From: Plasmodium brasilianum
Taxonomy: Eukaryota; Apicomplexa; Aconoidasida; Haemosporida; Plasmodiidae
NCBI RefSeq assembly: GCF_023973825.1
Contig: NW_027122922.1
Location: forward strand, 62,001 to 126,000
DNA: 64,000 bases
Direction of reading: 5' to 3'
Part shown: piece after piece, positions 26,653-39,455 of the stretch
Layout: each line of letters starts with the position of its first letter
How positions within the stretch are numbered: position 1 is the stretch's first letter
Position numbers and translations under genes: made by a program
The notes under the pieces: generated by a model
Databases searched by the model: none
What the model saw: the letters and a program-made list of their open reading frames with translations, nothing else
Told to the model about the DNA's origin: nothing

Positions 26653-27031
26653 ACTTGGTCATATTATGAAAACATATATATAATTTTTTATTTTATTTTG
26701 TAAATTAAAAAAATTATTATTTAATTAATTTACTGTATTTAATAAATAACTTATATACACTGAATATTTATTGATGAATTATATTTATAGTATATTTTAT
26801 AATGTTACATTTTTATAAATAATATTAACATAACAATTTTAGATTATATTTTTGAAGTTATATTTCCCTTTCTCATTGTAAAACAAATTGTAATTATACA
26901 TTGTTTTTAATAATTTTATCAAAAAAAAAAAAAAAAATTAAATAAATAATAATAGGGTTCTATATCATTAAAATTATCTTATTGTTAATTATATCATTTC
27001 TTCGTTTATTAGCGTATTAAATACTTATATT

Positions 27032-28042
27032 ATGGAACAAAAATTTAAGTCTTTAATATATAATAAAATTCCTACATTTATATTTTTAACTTGGATATGT
27101 CATTCTTACATTTATATGGTTATAATAATGTCTTTTAAGTGTATATATATTATTTATTTTTTTCTATTTTTATTATTGTTAGTGTTTTGTTTTACTGAGA
27201 ATTTATTCATTTGATTAAAAAATAATTTTTTTCTATTTTTTCAGAGTAGGCAAAGTAAATCATTGGTTGAATGCTACAACCAACATAGAAGGTTATACGC
27301 AAAAAATTACCGTTTACTGGCAATATATAAGCAAGATAAGGATTCAAGTATTGTGTATTTAAAAAAAGAGATACCAAATCGAGTAAACAATATAAATGAT
27401 ATGTTTAATAATGAAAAATATTCCTTGGGAATAATTGAACAATTAAATGGGAGTTCACAAGGAAATAAAAGAAGACATCAAAAAGATATGAAAAATAAAT
27501 CTTGTATATTTGAAACTAAAAAATATTCCCATTTAGAAAAAAAAATCTTCAAAGAACTTGATTATATAGATTTTCTCAAAAACAACAAAACAATTAGTGG
27601 TAAAATTTACAAAAAAATAACACTTAAAAAATATGGATTACGAATTGCTTTACCTATAATACTATTTTTGTTGTTAATAACAGTATTAGTACTCGATTTG
27701 TCATGGGGCTTGTTGAAGAAAGAAAGTATATGGAAGGCAATAGGTTTAGGTAAAGAGCAATTAGAAGTATTGGAAGGCCCATTATCGTTCATTTTAGAAC
27801 CTTTGTCAAAGTTAGAATTTTTTAAGCACAATACACTTGGGGGAGCAACTGCTAGTTGTAGTTTGTGCGCTAGTGTTACATCTCCCGAATTAGTTAGTAA
27901 AACATGCATATTAGGACAGTTATTTGGACTTTTAATATATGTCATACCTTTCTTTATTTTAGGTGTCACAGTTATATCAGCGATTTTTTTTTACCATAAA
28001 AAAGTTAAAAAATACGAAAAAATTAAGTTCAAGAAACAGTAA
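27032..28042 (+). CDS. fam-m protein, two exons, intact
   Basis: fam-m family: a subtelomeric, two-exon exported membrane protein, 294 residues, function unknown. Exon 1 (27032-27118) encodes the signal anchor (MEQKFKSLIYNKIPTF then IFLTWICH). Intron 27119-27244 is GT-AG, phase 0. Exon 2 (27245-28042) begins SRQSKSLVE and carries the PEXEL-like YRLLAIYKQDKD at about residues 51-62. It then has the family core (CIFETKKYSHLEKKIFKEL, DYIDFLKNNKTISGKIYKK), a first membrane segment (LRIALPIILFLLLITVLVLD), a variable loop with four cysteines (CSLC, then TCILGQLFG), a second membrane segment (LLIYVIPFFILGVTVISAIF) and the basic tail YHKKVKKYEKIKFKKQ. The minus-strand frame at 27607-27969 is its shadow. 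Confidence 0.93.
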
Positions 28043-30999
28043 AATGAACAATAAGAAATATGTTTCATTTTATAAAAATTTTTTTAACATGAAATAATAG
28101 CTGTAAAATCATCATTCAATACTTCTTAAACATATCTATAATTATTCATTGTAAATATGAATTCATAGATGTAATCTGTGTGATATACAACAACAAAAAA
28201 AACAGGATCTTCTATTTTTGTATACTTGAATTTTCAATGTTTTTTAATTTGAATTATAAATTATCTTTTGTGTTTAACTGTATAATGTTTTTTCATATGT
28301 ACATTATTGTATTTAAATAGAATTTTAAGAAAAGTATATTTATATATGTTATATTAATATATAACGGAATAATTCATGAAAATTACTGATGTTTGATAAT
28401 TTATACATGAATTATAATGTCATGATTTTTTTTTATAGTTTTATGTGCTAAGATGATTATTTTTGCGGTTATTAAGAAAGTATATTATCAATTTCTTATT
28501 AATGATAAATGTCCTATTTTGTTTTGATGGAAATTTCTGAATATTATTTGTTGCAATTATTTGCATATATTTTTTTCTTTCATTGATAAGAAACATATTA
28601 TTATTCCATAAAATGTATTTTAATAATGACATATAATATAATTACTGTAAATAATTTTCTATGAACTTTTTTTTTGTATGAACTAAATTTGAAAATATAT
28701 GTATATATATTCTTATTAAATATCGATTATTTATAGTGATTTTCTAATTTATGGATATTATAACCTTGCAATTAAATTAAAAATAAAATTAATTTATTAT
28801 TTTATTATTGTGCTTAAATGTGGTATTAGTTTATTTTTGTGGAAATAAATTAAGTAGATATTGTATCTAAATTTTATAAATAAATCTATATATATATATA
28901 TTTTTTTATTTTATACATTATTAAAAAATTATTCTAATGAATTAAAAATAATTATACATTTATAGATAAGATGTATAAATCCTTCTTTTTGTATATCTGT
29001 AGTAGTATATTTCTAATAATACTTTATATATTTGTTAAAAGATAAATTATTATTAGAAGTTGTAAAAATAAATAGTTAGGTTTTATAATCTTATATCAAT
29101 ATTCAGGTATATGCGTATGTATTTTTGCTATTTTTTATGTTCTCAAATATATTATTAGCCAAGTTTATTTTAAGAACATATAAAAAATATATAGATTATA
29201 CAAAAAAATAGTAATTCTTTAACATATATAAAGCTCATTTTTTAAATTTAAAATAAGGTAATAATACAAAAAAATTTTGTTATATATTATTAATATATAA
29301 TTAATAATATTTAAATTTATTAAATAGGTATTAATAAGTTTTATCTTATAAAGTGATCCATTTGCTGTTAGAATGTTTAATTAAATTAGTGTAATATGTT
29401 CAGTTTTCCATTAATTTTTTTTTGGAAAGTAATTTTAATCTAAAAATTTCATTTATTATATTTGATTTTCTATAAATAGATACGAAATTATTATTGTGAT
29501 AGTAATATATATTTTAGTTACTATACATAGCAACTCATAAAAAGTGTTTATTAAATTAGGTTGGAAATAGATATTTTTTTTTTTTTTTTTTTTTTAATAT
29601 ATGATGTATAAAAGTAAAATATTCTAAGAGAACTAATCTATCATATGCTAATTCTTCAATGTAAAAACTTTTAAACATTAGATATGTATATACTTTTGCA
29701 TTCGAAATTGGTAAAATATTTTAATATCATAAAAGATATTAAATTTTTTTATTTCTATATGTAATATTATAATACTTGTTATATAAATTTTCATATATTC
29801 ATGAGTATTTTAAAATGTATACTTCAAAAAATTTATTTATTTCATTTTTCACTTTAAATATCTATTCTTATAAAATGTTAACACAATTTCACTCGATACT
29901 TATATATTTTAAAAAGTCAATACTAGAAATGAAATTATACACTAGTAATTTAATAATGTTATTTATTAAATAGATGTTAATATAAATTTTTAAGCTAAGT
30001 AGGGAAAAACAATTAAATTATCCTTTATTATTATTAATTATAAATTATTGTTAAATGTATGGAGGAATATATATGTTCTACATAATATGTACCATGTCAT
30101 TATTGTTCTATTCCTTTTATAGATTCCTTGGATGTTAGTGAATACATAATATTTTAAATATAATAGTTAGAATATTATTGTGAGTCTAATTATTTATTAA
30201 GTAATGTAATATTTTTTTTGACTATGATTACAGTGCATGTGTTGTTTTCATGTGATATGAATCTTTAAAAAAAATACTTGTTTACATTATATGAATAATG
30301 AAATAAGATAGTTAATATATTAAGTACATTTACTTTTGTTAGATATAATATATTAATCTACTTGTTAATTGTTTTATATTCACTTGAACTGTTTCTGAAT
30401 ATATGTAATATTTATTTTATATTTAAAAAATATTATAAAAAAAAAAAATATATATGTTAATTAAAACTAGTTATTTTAGAATTAGTAAAAAAATATAATA
30501 TGCAGAAGAAAAAAATATAAATAAACAAATATCATATTTATAGTTAATAAATTCCTGTATGGTTAGTTAAATATTCTCTGATATATCATTTAATATTAAT
30601 ATATTATTTTGTTTTGAATGATATATATTGCTGATATTCATATGGAATACTGTAATATGATCTCGAAAACAAATTTATAATAAATTAAAATAACCTAATT
30701 ATTTCACTTAGTAAAACAATTAACTATTATGCAGTACAATAAAATAAGGAAATAGTAAAAAACATTTTTATTCTTTTATCATTATTAAATGCTTTTCTTT
30801 TATAGAACATTATGTTTTAGTGTAGATATTTGTTATAACTACAAAAATAAAATTATTTAACATTATTACTTTTATCAGTTATAAAATAAGAATTTATCAT
30901 TAATATCGTATTTATTTTTGTTTATTCATGATTTCATCTAACGTTTTATATAATAATTGCATTTATTTTAACATTTTATTCATGCGACCTAAACCTACA
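28043..30999. other. Intergenic 3' of fam-m
   Basis: The first 150 bases are fam-m 3' flank. The rest is AT-rich with a 22-base poly-T at 29574-29595. Small frames at 28441-28632 (-) and 29776-29973 (+) are low-complexity. No gene supported. Confidence 0.45.
29574..29595. repeat. Poly-T tract
   Basis: A run of 22 T, one of the longest homopolymers in the window. Confidence 0.85.
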
Positions 31000-32452
31000 T
31001 TTTAGTGTTTGTACACCTCTCCTCCATATACAAATTTATATATTCTCCTTTGTTTTGAATTTTTATGAATTTTTTACAAATATATACATGAATATATGAG
31101 AAATGAAGATATATTAATTGTGTAAATATATATTTAAAACGTTGTTCAATTTTGTATTTCCCCTTTTTATTTATCTTTTACACTTCTATGTGTTACCTTC
31201 CTTTTTTTCTGTATATATTTTCTTTTACCCTTGCATTTAATATTCGAAAAATTATAATTATAAAACATAAAATTTTTATATTTTAAGTAAATCACCATGT
31301 ACAGTAATTTAAAAAAAAAGGGAAAAACTAGAATTAGTTTTTTGCTATTGTCACGAAGTTAGTGATGAATGTATCGAACAATGAACAGTTATAAGAATTC
31401 TTGTATTTTATGTAATTATAATTATAAATTTTAATTTGCTTTCTGTTATTTTTATAGTATTATTTTTTATCTAAAAGATAAAAGATAGTGAACAAACAAT
31501 TTTAGTAAAAAAGAAAATAGAGAATAGAGATCATAGCAATATGTAAAATGTAAAAATAGAAATAAGCAAATAATCAACATTACACTTTAATTTATTTAAG
31601 TTACATTTTTATCTATTGGGGGGACGTAATATTAGTAAAAGAATGTTATTCTAAAAAAAATGGCAATGAAGAAAAAGAAATACGATAGCTAAGAGACCAC
31701 GCAAAAGTAAAGTGGAACAAATGAAAACAGGAAATATAAAAAAAAAAAAATAAAATAAAGTACAATTAAGTATGAAAACAAATATATAAGAGTAATATAC
31801 ATTTAAAAAATGTTTCTTATATTATTTCCCTGTGTGAAGGGACAATTAAAAAGAAATTCTTCTATAAAAAGAAGATGAATATAAATATAAATGTTTAATG
31901 GAAAGCATATATGAATAATAAAATTAGTAAAAGTAAATGTTTACAGCTCTCTTTTACTGCATTTTTTCTTGTCTTTGTCCGTGTACGAGGACTAAAAACT
32001 GCGAAAACAAATTTATAATTATGTACGTTATTCGAATATATGATTATAAAAAATAAAATCTATTTTATTCGAAAAAATTTTATGTATCATATATGTTTCT
32101 ACCTCATGTACATGTAACTGAGAATGCATATATGTATATATATGCATGAAATAGATAGGATTATGTGTCCATTCATTTGTTTCCACATATGCACATTCCT
32201 AAATTTCATATTATGCATATTTATTTTTATACGTATAAAATACATTATATTATTTGATCATATTTTAAAGGTGATAAAGGAAGATTTTACTCCTGAATAA
32301 AGGACACATAATCAAATTAAAACAAACAAATGAAATAAAATGTATTTTATATGGAATGATTTATCTTTTCTCACTTACGATATGGTCTCATTATATTATT
32401 ATTGTAACTGAGTTTAATAAATATATGTGTAAATTTTTTTTTATGTTATAGT

Positions 32453-32548
32453 CCCCATCAAAAGAATACTTTTATAAAGGTGATAATGTGTACATAGATC
32501 GTTTAAAACAAAATAAATCGACTAATACATCTATGGTATGGATGTAAT
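32453..32548 (+). pseudogene. Exon-like island in TGCATG block, copy 1
   Basis: After a T-rich tract ending TTATAG, about 30 codons are open (PSKEYFYKGDNVYIDRLKQN, then KSTNTSMVWM) to TAA. The matching place in copy 2 (about 50955-51062) reads FCTDTNAHLICLKQNK and more, to TGA. Protein-level resemblance across a decayed pair suggests a former exon. The family is unknown. Confidence 0.3.
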
Positions 32549-32844
32549 TTCATGTAGATAAATAAATGAAATAGTTTGAGGATACAATTACGTGGATGTC
32601 CATGTATGTTCATTGGATAGCATTAATCGTGTGTGAATATTTATGTAAGCATATAAAACACACTTGCATATATATATATTACTTTTTTTTAATGAACTAT
32701 CTTTCCTTGTACGTGTTAGAATATTTATGTTGTCAAGTCATATATACATGTGAATGTGCATGTATATATAAGCAAACTTTTGCATGTTGATATTTTTCTT
32801 TTCTTGTTTTTTAACACATTACCATATTATTTGCTCACATTTTA

Positions 32845-33144
32845 GATATATCTATATAAAAGTATATGCAAATAGGATAGAAAGAGTCAAACTATAGAAT
32901 ACCAGTATATGACAAGAAAAAATATCACCAATGCATAATGTTCATTGAAAAAGATATTTCCCATAAGGATGATAATAAAGAAAAACATTATACGGAAATA
33001 TATACGGCAACTAAACAGGGTTTAATTTATATTAATCAGATGCACAGTAAATTTGTCCAACAGAATATGTATTATATTACATTCAAATTACAAACGTACT
33101 TTTTATTAAATTTATCGAATATTCCTATTCAGAGTTTTAATTAG
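32845..33144 (+). pseudogene. Second exon-like island, copy 1
   Basis: After TTTTAG the frame reads DISI, stop, KYMQIG, stop, KESNYRIPVYDKKKYHQC. It continues without break into an open frame from the ATG at 32938 (MFIEKDISHKDDNKEKHYTE and on) to TAA at 33144. Copy 2 at 51316-51468 starts at the same kind of acceptor (GTTATAG) with DMKHLENKFMHIKEYEK. Two in-frame stops near the start argue for a decayed exon. Product unknown. Confidence 0.35.
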
Positions 33145-33209
33145 CACAATATTTGTAAGCATTGAGAAAACCAATACACATACCTAATGCAAATGATTAT
33201 AGTGCAATG

Positions 33210-33870
33210 TTATAAAGAAAAAATATATAAGTTAAACTCCTTAATCATTTTTTTAGTAATAATTTCTTTAGAATTACCAATAAGTATATTTGGCCTTTTA
33301 TATACAGTTTGCAATTGTTTTGGTAGTTCGCTTTTATCATGAAAATCTAGTATTTCTAAATTTGGACATGTTAATGGTTATATACTATATTCTGCTTACT
33401 TATATTTTTTTACTCGAATTGATTCTTTTATTTCTTCAAGAACATCATCAAAGTAATTAATAGATGATAACGAATAATGAGCATTTTCGGAATTATCTTT
33501 AAATATTAATGAACTACTTGAGTTTTGAAAATTATCTTAAAAATAATTTTTTAAATTAAATACTGTCTTCTGAGAATCTATATTTGTTTCCGTATATAAT
33601 AATCTGTGTAACCTATATTTGATGTATTATTTATGTTGATTTTTTATTCCATATTTTGTCAGAATTAGTTCACTGTAAATTAAGATAAATATATAATATT
33701 TATAATAATATCTGTATTTTTATATTAATATATTATTCATTTTAATATAAAAATGTAAGATTACAAAAAATGTATACAAATTATTGAATATAATAATTAA
33801 CTTTATAGGAATATTGGAATATCCACATTAAAAAAGTAAAGAGGAAAATGTTATTTTTTTGTTCTATTGT
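33210..33870 (-). pseudogene. Decayed exported-protein gene with PEXEL remnant
   Basis: Reading the minus strand, 33870-33800 gives a damaged signal stretch (FSSLLF, stop, CGYSN). After an intron-like gap, about 33625 onward reads KYRLHRLLYTETNIDSQKT, a PEXEL-like RLLYT context. It continues as VFNLKNYF, stop, DNFQNSSSSLIFKDNSE, HYSLSSINYFDDVLEEIKES, two more stops, CPNLEILDFHDKSELPKQL, KRPNILIGNSKEIITKK, and a final TAA at 33212-33210. A single frame is kept, with nonsense changes only. The DNFQ-type phrases recall the Pv-fam-d exported proteins of P. vivax; this is from memory and unverified. Confidence 0.55.
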
Positions 33871-35500
33871 GATGAATGTATTTAAAATACTAAAACTTAT
33901 GTGATGATAAAATTTTAAGGAATATATTTTTTTTTGAAAATATTCAATATAATATTTGATATAATTTTTTTTTATTTAAAAAAATTTTTAAATTTATATC
34001 TTTCTTAAATTAGTATTAACTATAAAATATATTCAACATAAAATTGAGAAATGATGCATTAAACAAAAATATTATACTAATTTTTCTATATAATAATATT
34101 TTTAATTAAAGTAATATAGATAAAAAAGGTTTAAGAAAAAACATTAAAAAGCGTATAACCAATTATTACATAATAATTGCAACTAGGAATAATGTAAAAA
34201 ATTTATTTCAAATATTTTGTATATACTTGTATATTTTTTGCATTAAATATAAATCTGCTTTCTTAATTTATCTATGAAACTCAATAGGAAGATATAACTT
34301 TATAAGGCATGAAGTATACAAGTTATACTTTAAAAATATAGAACTTTTAAAGGATATGTTGATTAAAATAGTAAATAAAATTTTGCAGTCTCTTAAAGCA
34401 TTACATATGACAAATATTTTAAAATAATTTGAAATAAGCATAACAATTAGAACAACAAAATGTGTTAAAATAAAAATGTTTTAATAAAATTTAATTTGCG
34501 TTTAGCATTATAAAATATTAACAACTTATATATTTCAACTAAAAATGCTTAATAGAATCTTAAGGATAAAATATATGATATCTCAGTGAGTTAATTTAAT
34601 TATATATTGATAAAACTTAAAATAAAGTTTTATTTTTTTAAACAATATGAAACAAAATTTTGTTAAAATCTTGTGATATTTATAGCCTTTTATATTATTG
34701 AATATAGAGGTATATTAAAGATATGATATAATATTAAAAATAAAAATTTGAAGTATAAAGTTTATTTTAAATTCTTACGATTAAGTAAGAAAATACAATT
34801 AAAAAAAAAAAAAAAAAAATTTAATAAAAAATAACAAATTTATATAAGAATGTCATAAAGAATAATATATACATACTGAGCTAACATTTTTATGATACTT
34901 TAAATTGGAATTATATTATATTTAATATTATGTAGTAAGAATATAATTATAATAATATAGTAAAAAAGTTCAGAAAAATGTATTTTAGAACAATAATAAA
35001 AAGATTATGAATTAAAAAATATAAATTAGCCTTATGATTAATATAGAAATTATTAGTTAACATTATTCACATGGTTTTTATAATATTAATTTAGAAGTTA
35101 TTGAATTTTTTTCTGCAATTATTAATATTCTATAATTAACCTTTATAACTTGATATAGAATAAATATATTTGTGATTTATGAAATACATCTGCCTTATAA
35201 AGTTTAAATATCAAATAATTCATATTATCATCTTCTATAAATATTAGGTTTATAATTATCATACATTACTATGTTTATATATGTTCTTTATATATATATA
35301 AATGTTGATGTACAGGTTGGTAAAAAAATTTTTTTTTTTGTATATTTAGATGATTCGTTATGTATAATATTATTTATATTGGTACATTTAAAATATTTTT
35401 CTTATACTATATTATTATACATATATAATAAATTCATAGATATTGTAATGTACTTTTTTTGTATAAAAAAACTGAGGATAAAATGCGACGAAGTATATTA
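33871..35500. other. Intergenic
   Basis: AT-rich, with a long A run starting at 34801. The 76-codon frame at 35271-35501 is hydrophobic low-complexity and not called. Confidence 0.4.
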
Positions 35501-35640
35501 AAAAATTTCATTGGAATATCATTTACATTTAAAATTAATTTATAAATAACTTCATAATATTTCTATATAATATTTTATTATTTTGTGTGTACTTTCTTAT
35601 AATTAGTCAATATATATGTGTATGAATAAAGAATTTTTAT

Positions 35641-35987
35641 TTTTTGAAAACAATAAAATTTTGAAATTATGGATTTCTAGTTGCTATTTTTTTTTTTTTG
35701 TTGATGTTGCTGTTGAGAAAATAAATAACATTATTATCAGGATTAATGTATTTGGATAATATATTGTCTACATAATATCGCATAGAACTACTTTTTCACA
35801 ATTCTATAGAAAAGGATGACGAAATAGTTATACTCTATTTTCATATAATATTATGTAAATAATCTTTATTTAATCTGATATAAATATATTGTATATTTAT
35901 AAGATCACAAGAAATAATGAAAAATATACAAATCTTATGTTAGTGTTTGAGCAAAAGGAACAATTTGGAATACATGTTTTTATGTAA
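35641..35987 (+). pseudogene. fam-l pseudogene, 3' part of exon 2
   Basis: The sequence reads FLKTIKF, stop, NYGFLVAIFF, matching the family phrase KKIKFRSYGFGV. After a shift in a 12-T run it reads LLSGLMYLDNILST, stop, then IEKDDEIVILYFHIILCK, stop, SLFNLI, stop, ILYIYKITRNNEKYTNLMLV, matching the second membrane segment and RNNEKY ending. Upstream, ISQYICV is a faint remnant of the LNKAQYYTEV region. No signal exon or PEXEL part was found. The typical fam-l 3' flank follows at 36016-36085, confirming identity. Confidence 0.75.
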
Positions 35988-38034
35988 AGAAGTATTTAAT
36001 ATGAAGTAATATCTGTAATATTTTTAGTGTTATACATAGAATACATATAATCTCTAAAATATTGTAAATGCATATGTGTACATCCGGTTATTTTGATAAG
36101 CAACAAATAAAAATATGTGTTATTTTTTTTGTGAATTTGTAAATTTTAATAATTTCTACTTGGTATTTTAGCGTACTATTTAATATTAATTAAAAAATAT
36201 TAGTATTATATATATATTTGTATACATAAGTATTTTACTATGAACAGTATATATTGAGGATATAAAATAAATAAATGATAAAAAAATTCATATAATTTTA
36301 TGGAATTCCCATAACTTATGTTTTAAATTATGATTTTTATATTCAATTTTGCATAATATTCTAGTCTAAATGATTATTTTTTTAGATAATTAAAAAAAAG
36401 TCATTATTAGTTTTAAATTAATAACATGTGTGTCTTATTTTGTGTTTTGATGTAACTACTTTAGAGTATTATGTTTCATTGTTATATATATAAATATCTA
36501 TATAATTAAATTTTTTACTCCAAAATACTCTTATTACTTATTATACAAAATATGTTTTATTAGTGATGGGTTATCAAACATAGATGTATTGTAAAATTCA
36601 TTTTAGCTTTTTTTTCTAGTGTACAAAAGAGAAAGTATAGATAAATAGCAAAATATCATGTTTATAAAATGAGAGTTACAACAGTTTAATAACTTCAGAA
36701 TTTTAAAATATAACAAGAAAATAACAAGAAAAAATTATTGAACAGTATATTATTGTTTATAACTATAGTGTTAATTCAATATTTCTGTAGATAATTAAAT
36801 ATATATTAAGTTAAAAATTTATAGATGAATATGTTTTATATATAAATGTCAATAAAATATTAAATTAACGTTAATGATATATTAATGAATAATATACAAA
36901 ATTGCTATTTGGGTTCTATCATGATAGTGATCATCTAAAATTATTTTATATATCGGCAAAAGGCTAAATGAACTTTAGGGTTAATAAATATAAATAAATT
37001 TTTTTTGCAATTTTTAGGAATTTTGTATTTATTCAATTTTGCTTACTATTTGTTATTCTTTGATATATATATATTAAGTATAATTTTAATATTATATTTA
37101 GGATACAACAATACATATATTTTATATAGACATTACTAATTCTTTTATATGCTCATTTTTTAAAAAAAAGGAAATAAGAAAATTTTTTTTTCAATATATA
37201 ATTCATAAATTTAGTTTTAGGATTTAGAGTTAGGATTCAATTTATTACTTTAGAATAGTAATTATTTATTAGTATAATTTTAGTTTTAGTAGAAGTTGTA
37301 TCTTATTAATACTGTGTATCACAAAACTTCTCCAAAAGAGGTGTGGATATCGGCATTAATATTTTTATAATAACATTTACATAATTATTAATTTAATTGC
37401 ATTTTTTAATAATTACTTAAATATATGTAAAAAAGTAAATTTATAAAAAGAAATTAGAATTTTTATTCTTTATAAAATTATATAAATACATTATACAATC
37501 TAGATTATTTGTATTTTAAAACCTTTAATCAATATCTACTCTATATATTATTTATTTTAATTTTTTATCAAATTCTTTTTAAAAATATATGTTTACTTAA
37601 AAAAAAAAGAATAAATTAAAATCGATACATTTAAAAATTATTTATTTAGAAATATTCATATATATTATACTTAATTAGATATTATAACCTTAAACATATA
37701 TATTACAAAAATGATGTATTGTTCTAATTTATTTATAAAATAAATATTTATTCATAGATTACGTAATATTTTATAAATATTTTTTTTCATATGTACAGTA
37801 TTCCGTGGAAGATTGAACATAGTACAAACACATAAAAAAACATATTAAAAAAAATAATGCTTTCTTTATTTATTATAACTTTTATTATAGTTTTATATAA
37901 TTAACATCATTTAACAATAATAAATAGTTTAAAAAAAAAAGAAAGCGTTTAAAAATCATAATTCATAATAGGAAAACTTCGTTGATAATTATTATTACCT
38001 TTATATATAGAACAATATAATATATATATTTTAT
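35988..38034. other. Intergenic with orphan fam-l 3' flank
   Basis: 36016-36085 repeats the fam-l 3' element (TTTTTAGTGTTATA, CTCTAAAATATTGTAAATG, ATATGTGTACA). Two telomere-like words occur at 36974-36984 and 37212-37238. Nothing else was recognised. Confidence 0.45.
37212..37238 (+). repeat. Degenerate telomere-like repeat
   Basis: TAGTTTTAGGATTTAGAGTT then AGGATTC resembles several imperfect units of the Plasmodium telomere repeat GGGTT(T/C)A. A second word, TTTAGGGTTAA, lies at 36974-36984. The match is short and could be chance in this composition. Confidence 0.2.
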
Positions 38035-38080
38035 ACGATCTATACGATGAATTCCACTTTCTAGATAAATAAATTCAATA
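38035..38080 (+). promoter_or_regulatory. Upstream TCTATA-type element of fam-l (38457)
   Basis: ATCTATACGATGAATTCCAC and TAAATAAATTCAATA end 377 bases before the ATG. This is the weakest match of the six, but the AAATTCAATA end is shared with the element at 1243-1280. Confidence 0.4.
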
Positions 38081-38456
38081 TTAAAAAATTATATATTTTT
38101 TTTTTATTTTTAAAAATATTAAAAAAATATGTAATATACTTAGTGTAATATATTAAAATGTATATATATAATATATAGGAATGAAATCATTTTATTTCAT
38201 TTTAATAATAATTAGCTTTTTTCTTAAAAGAACTTTAAGATAAAAATTATGTGATGTATTTTTAATTTCATTTTTCCTTGAAAATATCGTTTAATAAATT
38301 AGAATAAGATATAATACATAATATTCTTATGAAAGAATAAAAAGTCTCAAAAATAACTTTTGAAATACATATATCGTTTTTTATTATTAGAAGTATATTT
38401 TATTATTATTAATTTTTTCCTTAGAGAATATATCGGATTATTAAAAACTTTAGCTC

Positions 38457-39325
38457 ATGGATCAGAGAATTATGTTACTTTTATTAATTAAATATTTTTT
38501 GTTTATGCTTTTAACATGGATATGTAATTTATGGAATGATGCGGTATTATAAAATTATTGGAGTATATTTGTTTTATTCATATTATTCTAATTTTAAATA
38601 TAATAATATTTTTTTTTTTACATTTATATCTTTAATTCAGTTAAAAATATAATACTAACATTTTTTTATTTTAGAGATCCATAAATAAATCTTTGTATGA
38701 TAACTTAAAAGTTAATAGAAAATTAGATATAAGAAATTACAGATTACTAGCAAAATGTAAGAAGAAAAAGGATTTAAATATTGTATCGTTAAATGAAGAT
38801 ATAGCAGATAACGGAGAGTGCGAGAAGAAAACAACATATAATAATGAAAATGTGTTCACAAAACTAAAGAAACAATCTAATATATATCCATTAAATAAGG
38901 CGCAATACTACACAGAAGTTGTGGATTATAATAATGGAATTTTTGATGGAAAATATTTTCATTTTGAAAAGAAATGGATCAAGAAAAAGGATTATGATTC
39001 TTTTCTTGAAAAAAAAAGGAGATTAAAAGATATAAAATTAAAGAAAATCAAATTTAGAAGTTACGGATTTGGAGTTATCATACTTTTTCTTTTTTTCTTG
39101 TTTGGAATAGGATTACCAATATTACATGGATTAGAGTACTTAGAGAATGTGTTGTCACCTATGAATAGTCTTCTACAATTAGCTGTAGATCAAGAAAAAA
39201 AGTACTCTTTTCTGATATCATTCGGCATACTAATCATTATATTATCTATTATGATTTTAGTATCAATTCCTAAGATCTTAAAAAATAATGAAAAATATAA
39301 AAAAATTAAGTATATGACTGAGTGA
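38457..39325 (+). CDS. fam-l protein, two exons, intact
   Basis: fam-l family, 245 residues, function unknown. Exon 1 (38457-38543) encodes MDQRIMLLLLIKYFLF and the rest of a signal anchor ending WNDA. Intron 38544-38674 is GT-AG, phase 0. Exon 2 (38675-39325) begins RSINKSLYDN, has the PEXEL-like YRLLAKCKKKKD (about residues 51-62) and the family core (LNKAQYYTEVVDYNNGIFDG, HFEKKWIKKKDYDSFLEKK). It has membrane segments near GFGVIILFLFFLFGIGLPIL and FLISFGILIIILSIMILVSI, and ends KILKNNEKYKKIKYMTE. It starts a duplicated cassette with the PIR pseudogene downstream, as fam-l and PIR do at 1640-6411. Confidence 0.93.
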
Positions 39326-39382
39326 ATAGTATAATAAGTATTTCTTTTTCTGTAAGAATGCAATCAATATGATGTCATAACT

Positions 39383-39455
39383 GTGATATTTTTAGTGCTA
39401 TAATTTTTATATTCATAACTATGATTTCTACAGTTTTGTAGATGTATGTGCGTAT
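39383..39455 (+). other. Conserved 3'-flank element of fam-l
   Basis: TGATATTTTTAGTGCTATAA and further words ending ATGTATGTGCGTATAAC follow the stop by 58 bases, in the same order as after the other fam-l genes. Confidence 0.35.

Larger units (their letters stand above)
31000..33150 (+). repeat. TGCATG-rich block, copy 1
   Basis: A block less AT-extreme than its surroundings, colinear with 49550-51470. Shared landmarks in order: a pyrimidine-rich zone (31141-31240 and 49620-49690); GCAAAAGTAA (31702 and 50163); AATATAAATGTTT (31882 and 50327); ATAAAGGACACATAA against ATAAAGGTCACATAA; an exon-like island with LKQNK; GCAAACTTTTGCAT (about 32771 and 51254). It contains several ATGCAT, TGCATG and GTATGT words. 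It begins 3 kb after a fam-m gene, like copy 2. Confidence 0.5.

Noticed and set aside
27607..27969. 120-codon minus-strand open frame
   Set aside because: It lies entirely antisense to fam-m exon 2 and has no family features; it is a codon-bias shadow. The same applies to the frames at 46470-46775, 21924-22346, 58543-58779, 62798-63007, 1857-2078 (-) and 10565-10771, 11222-11575, 12413-12601 (+).
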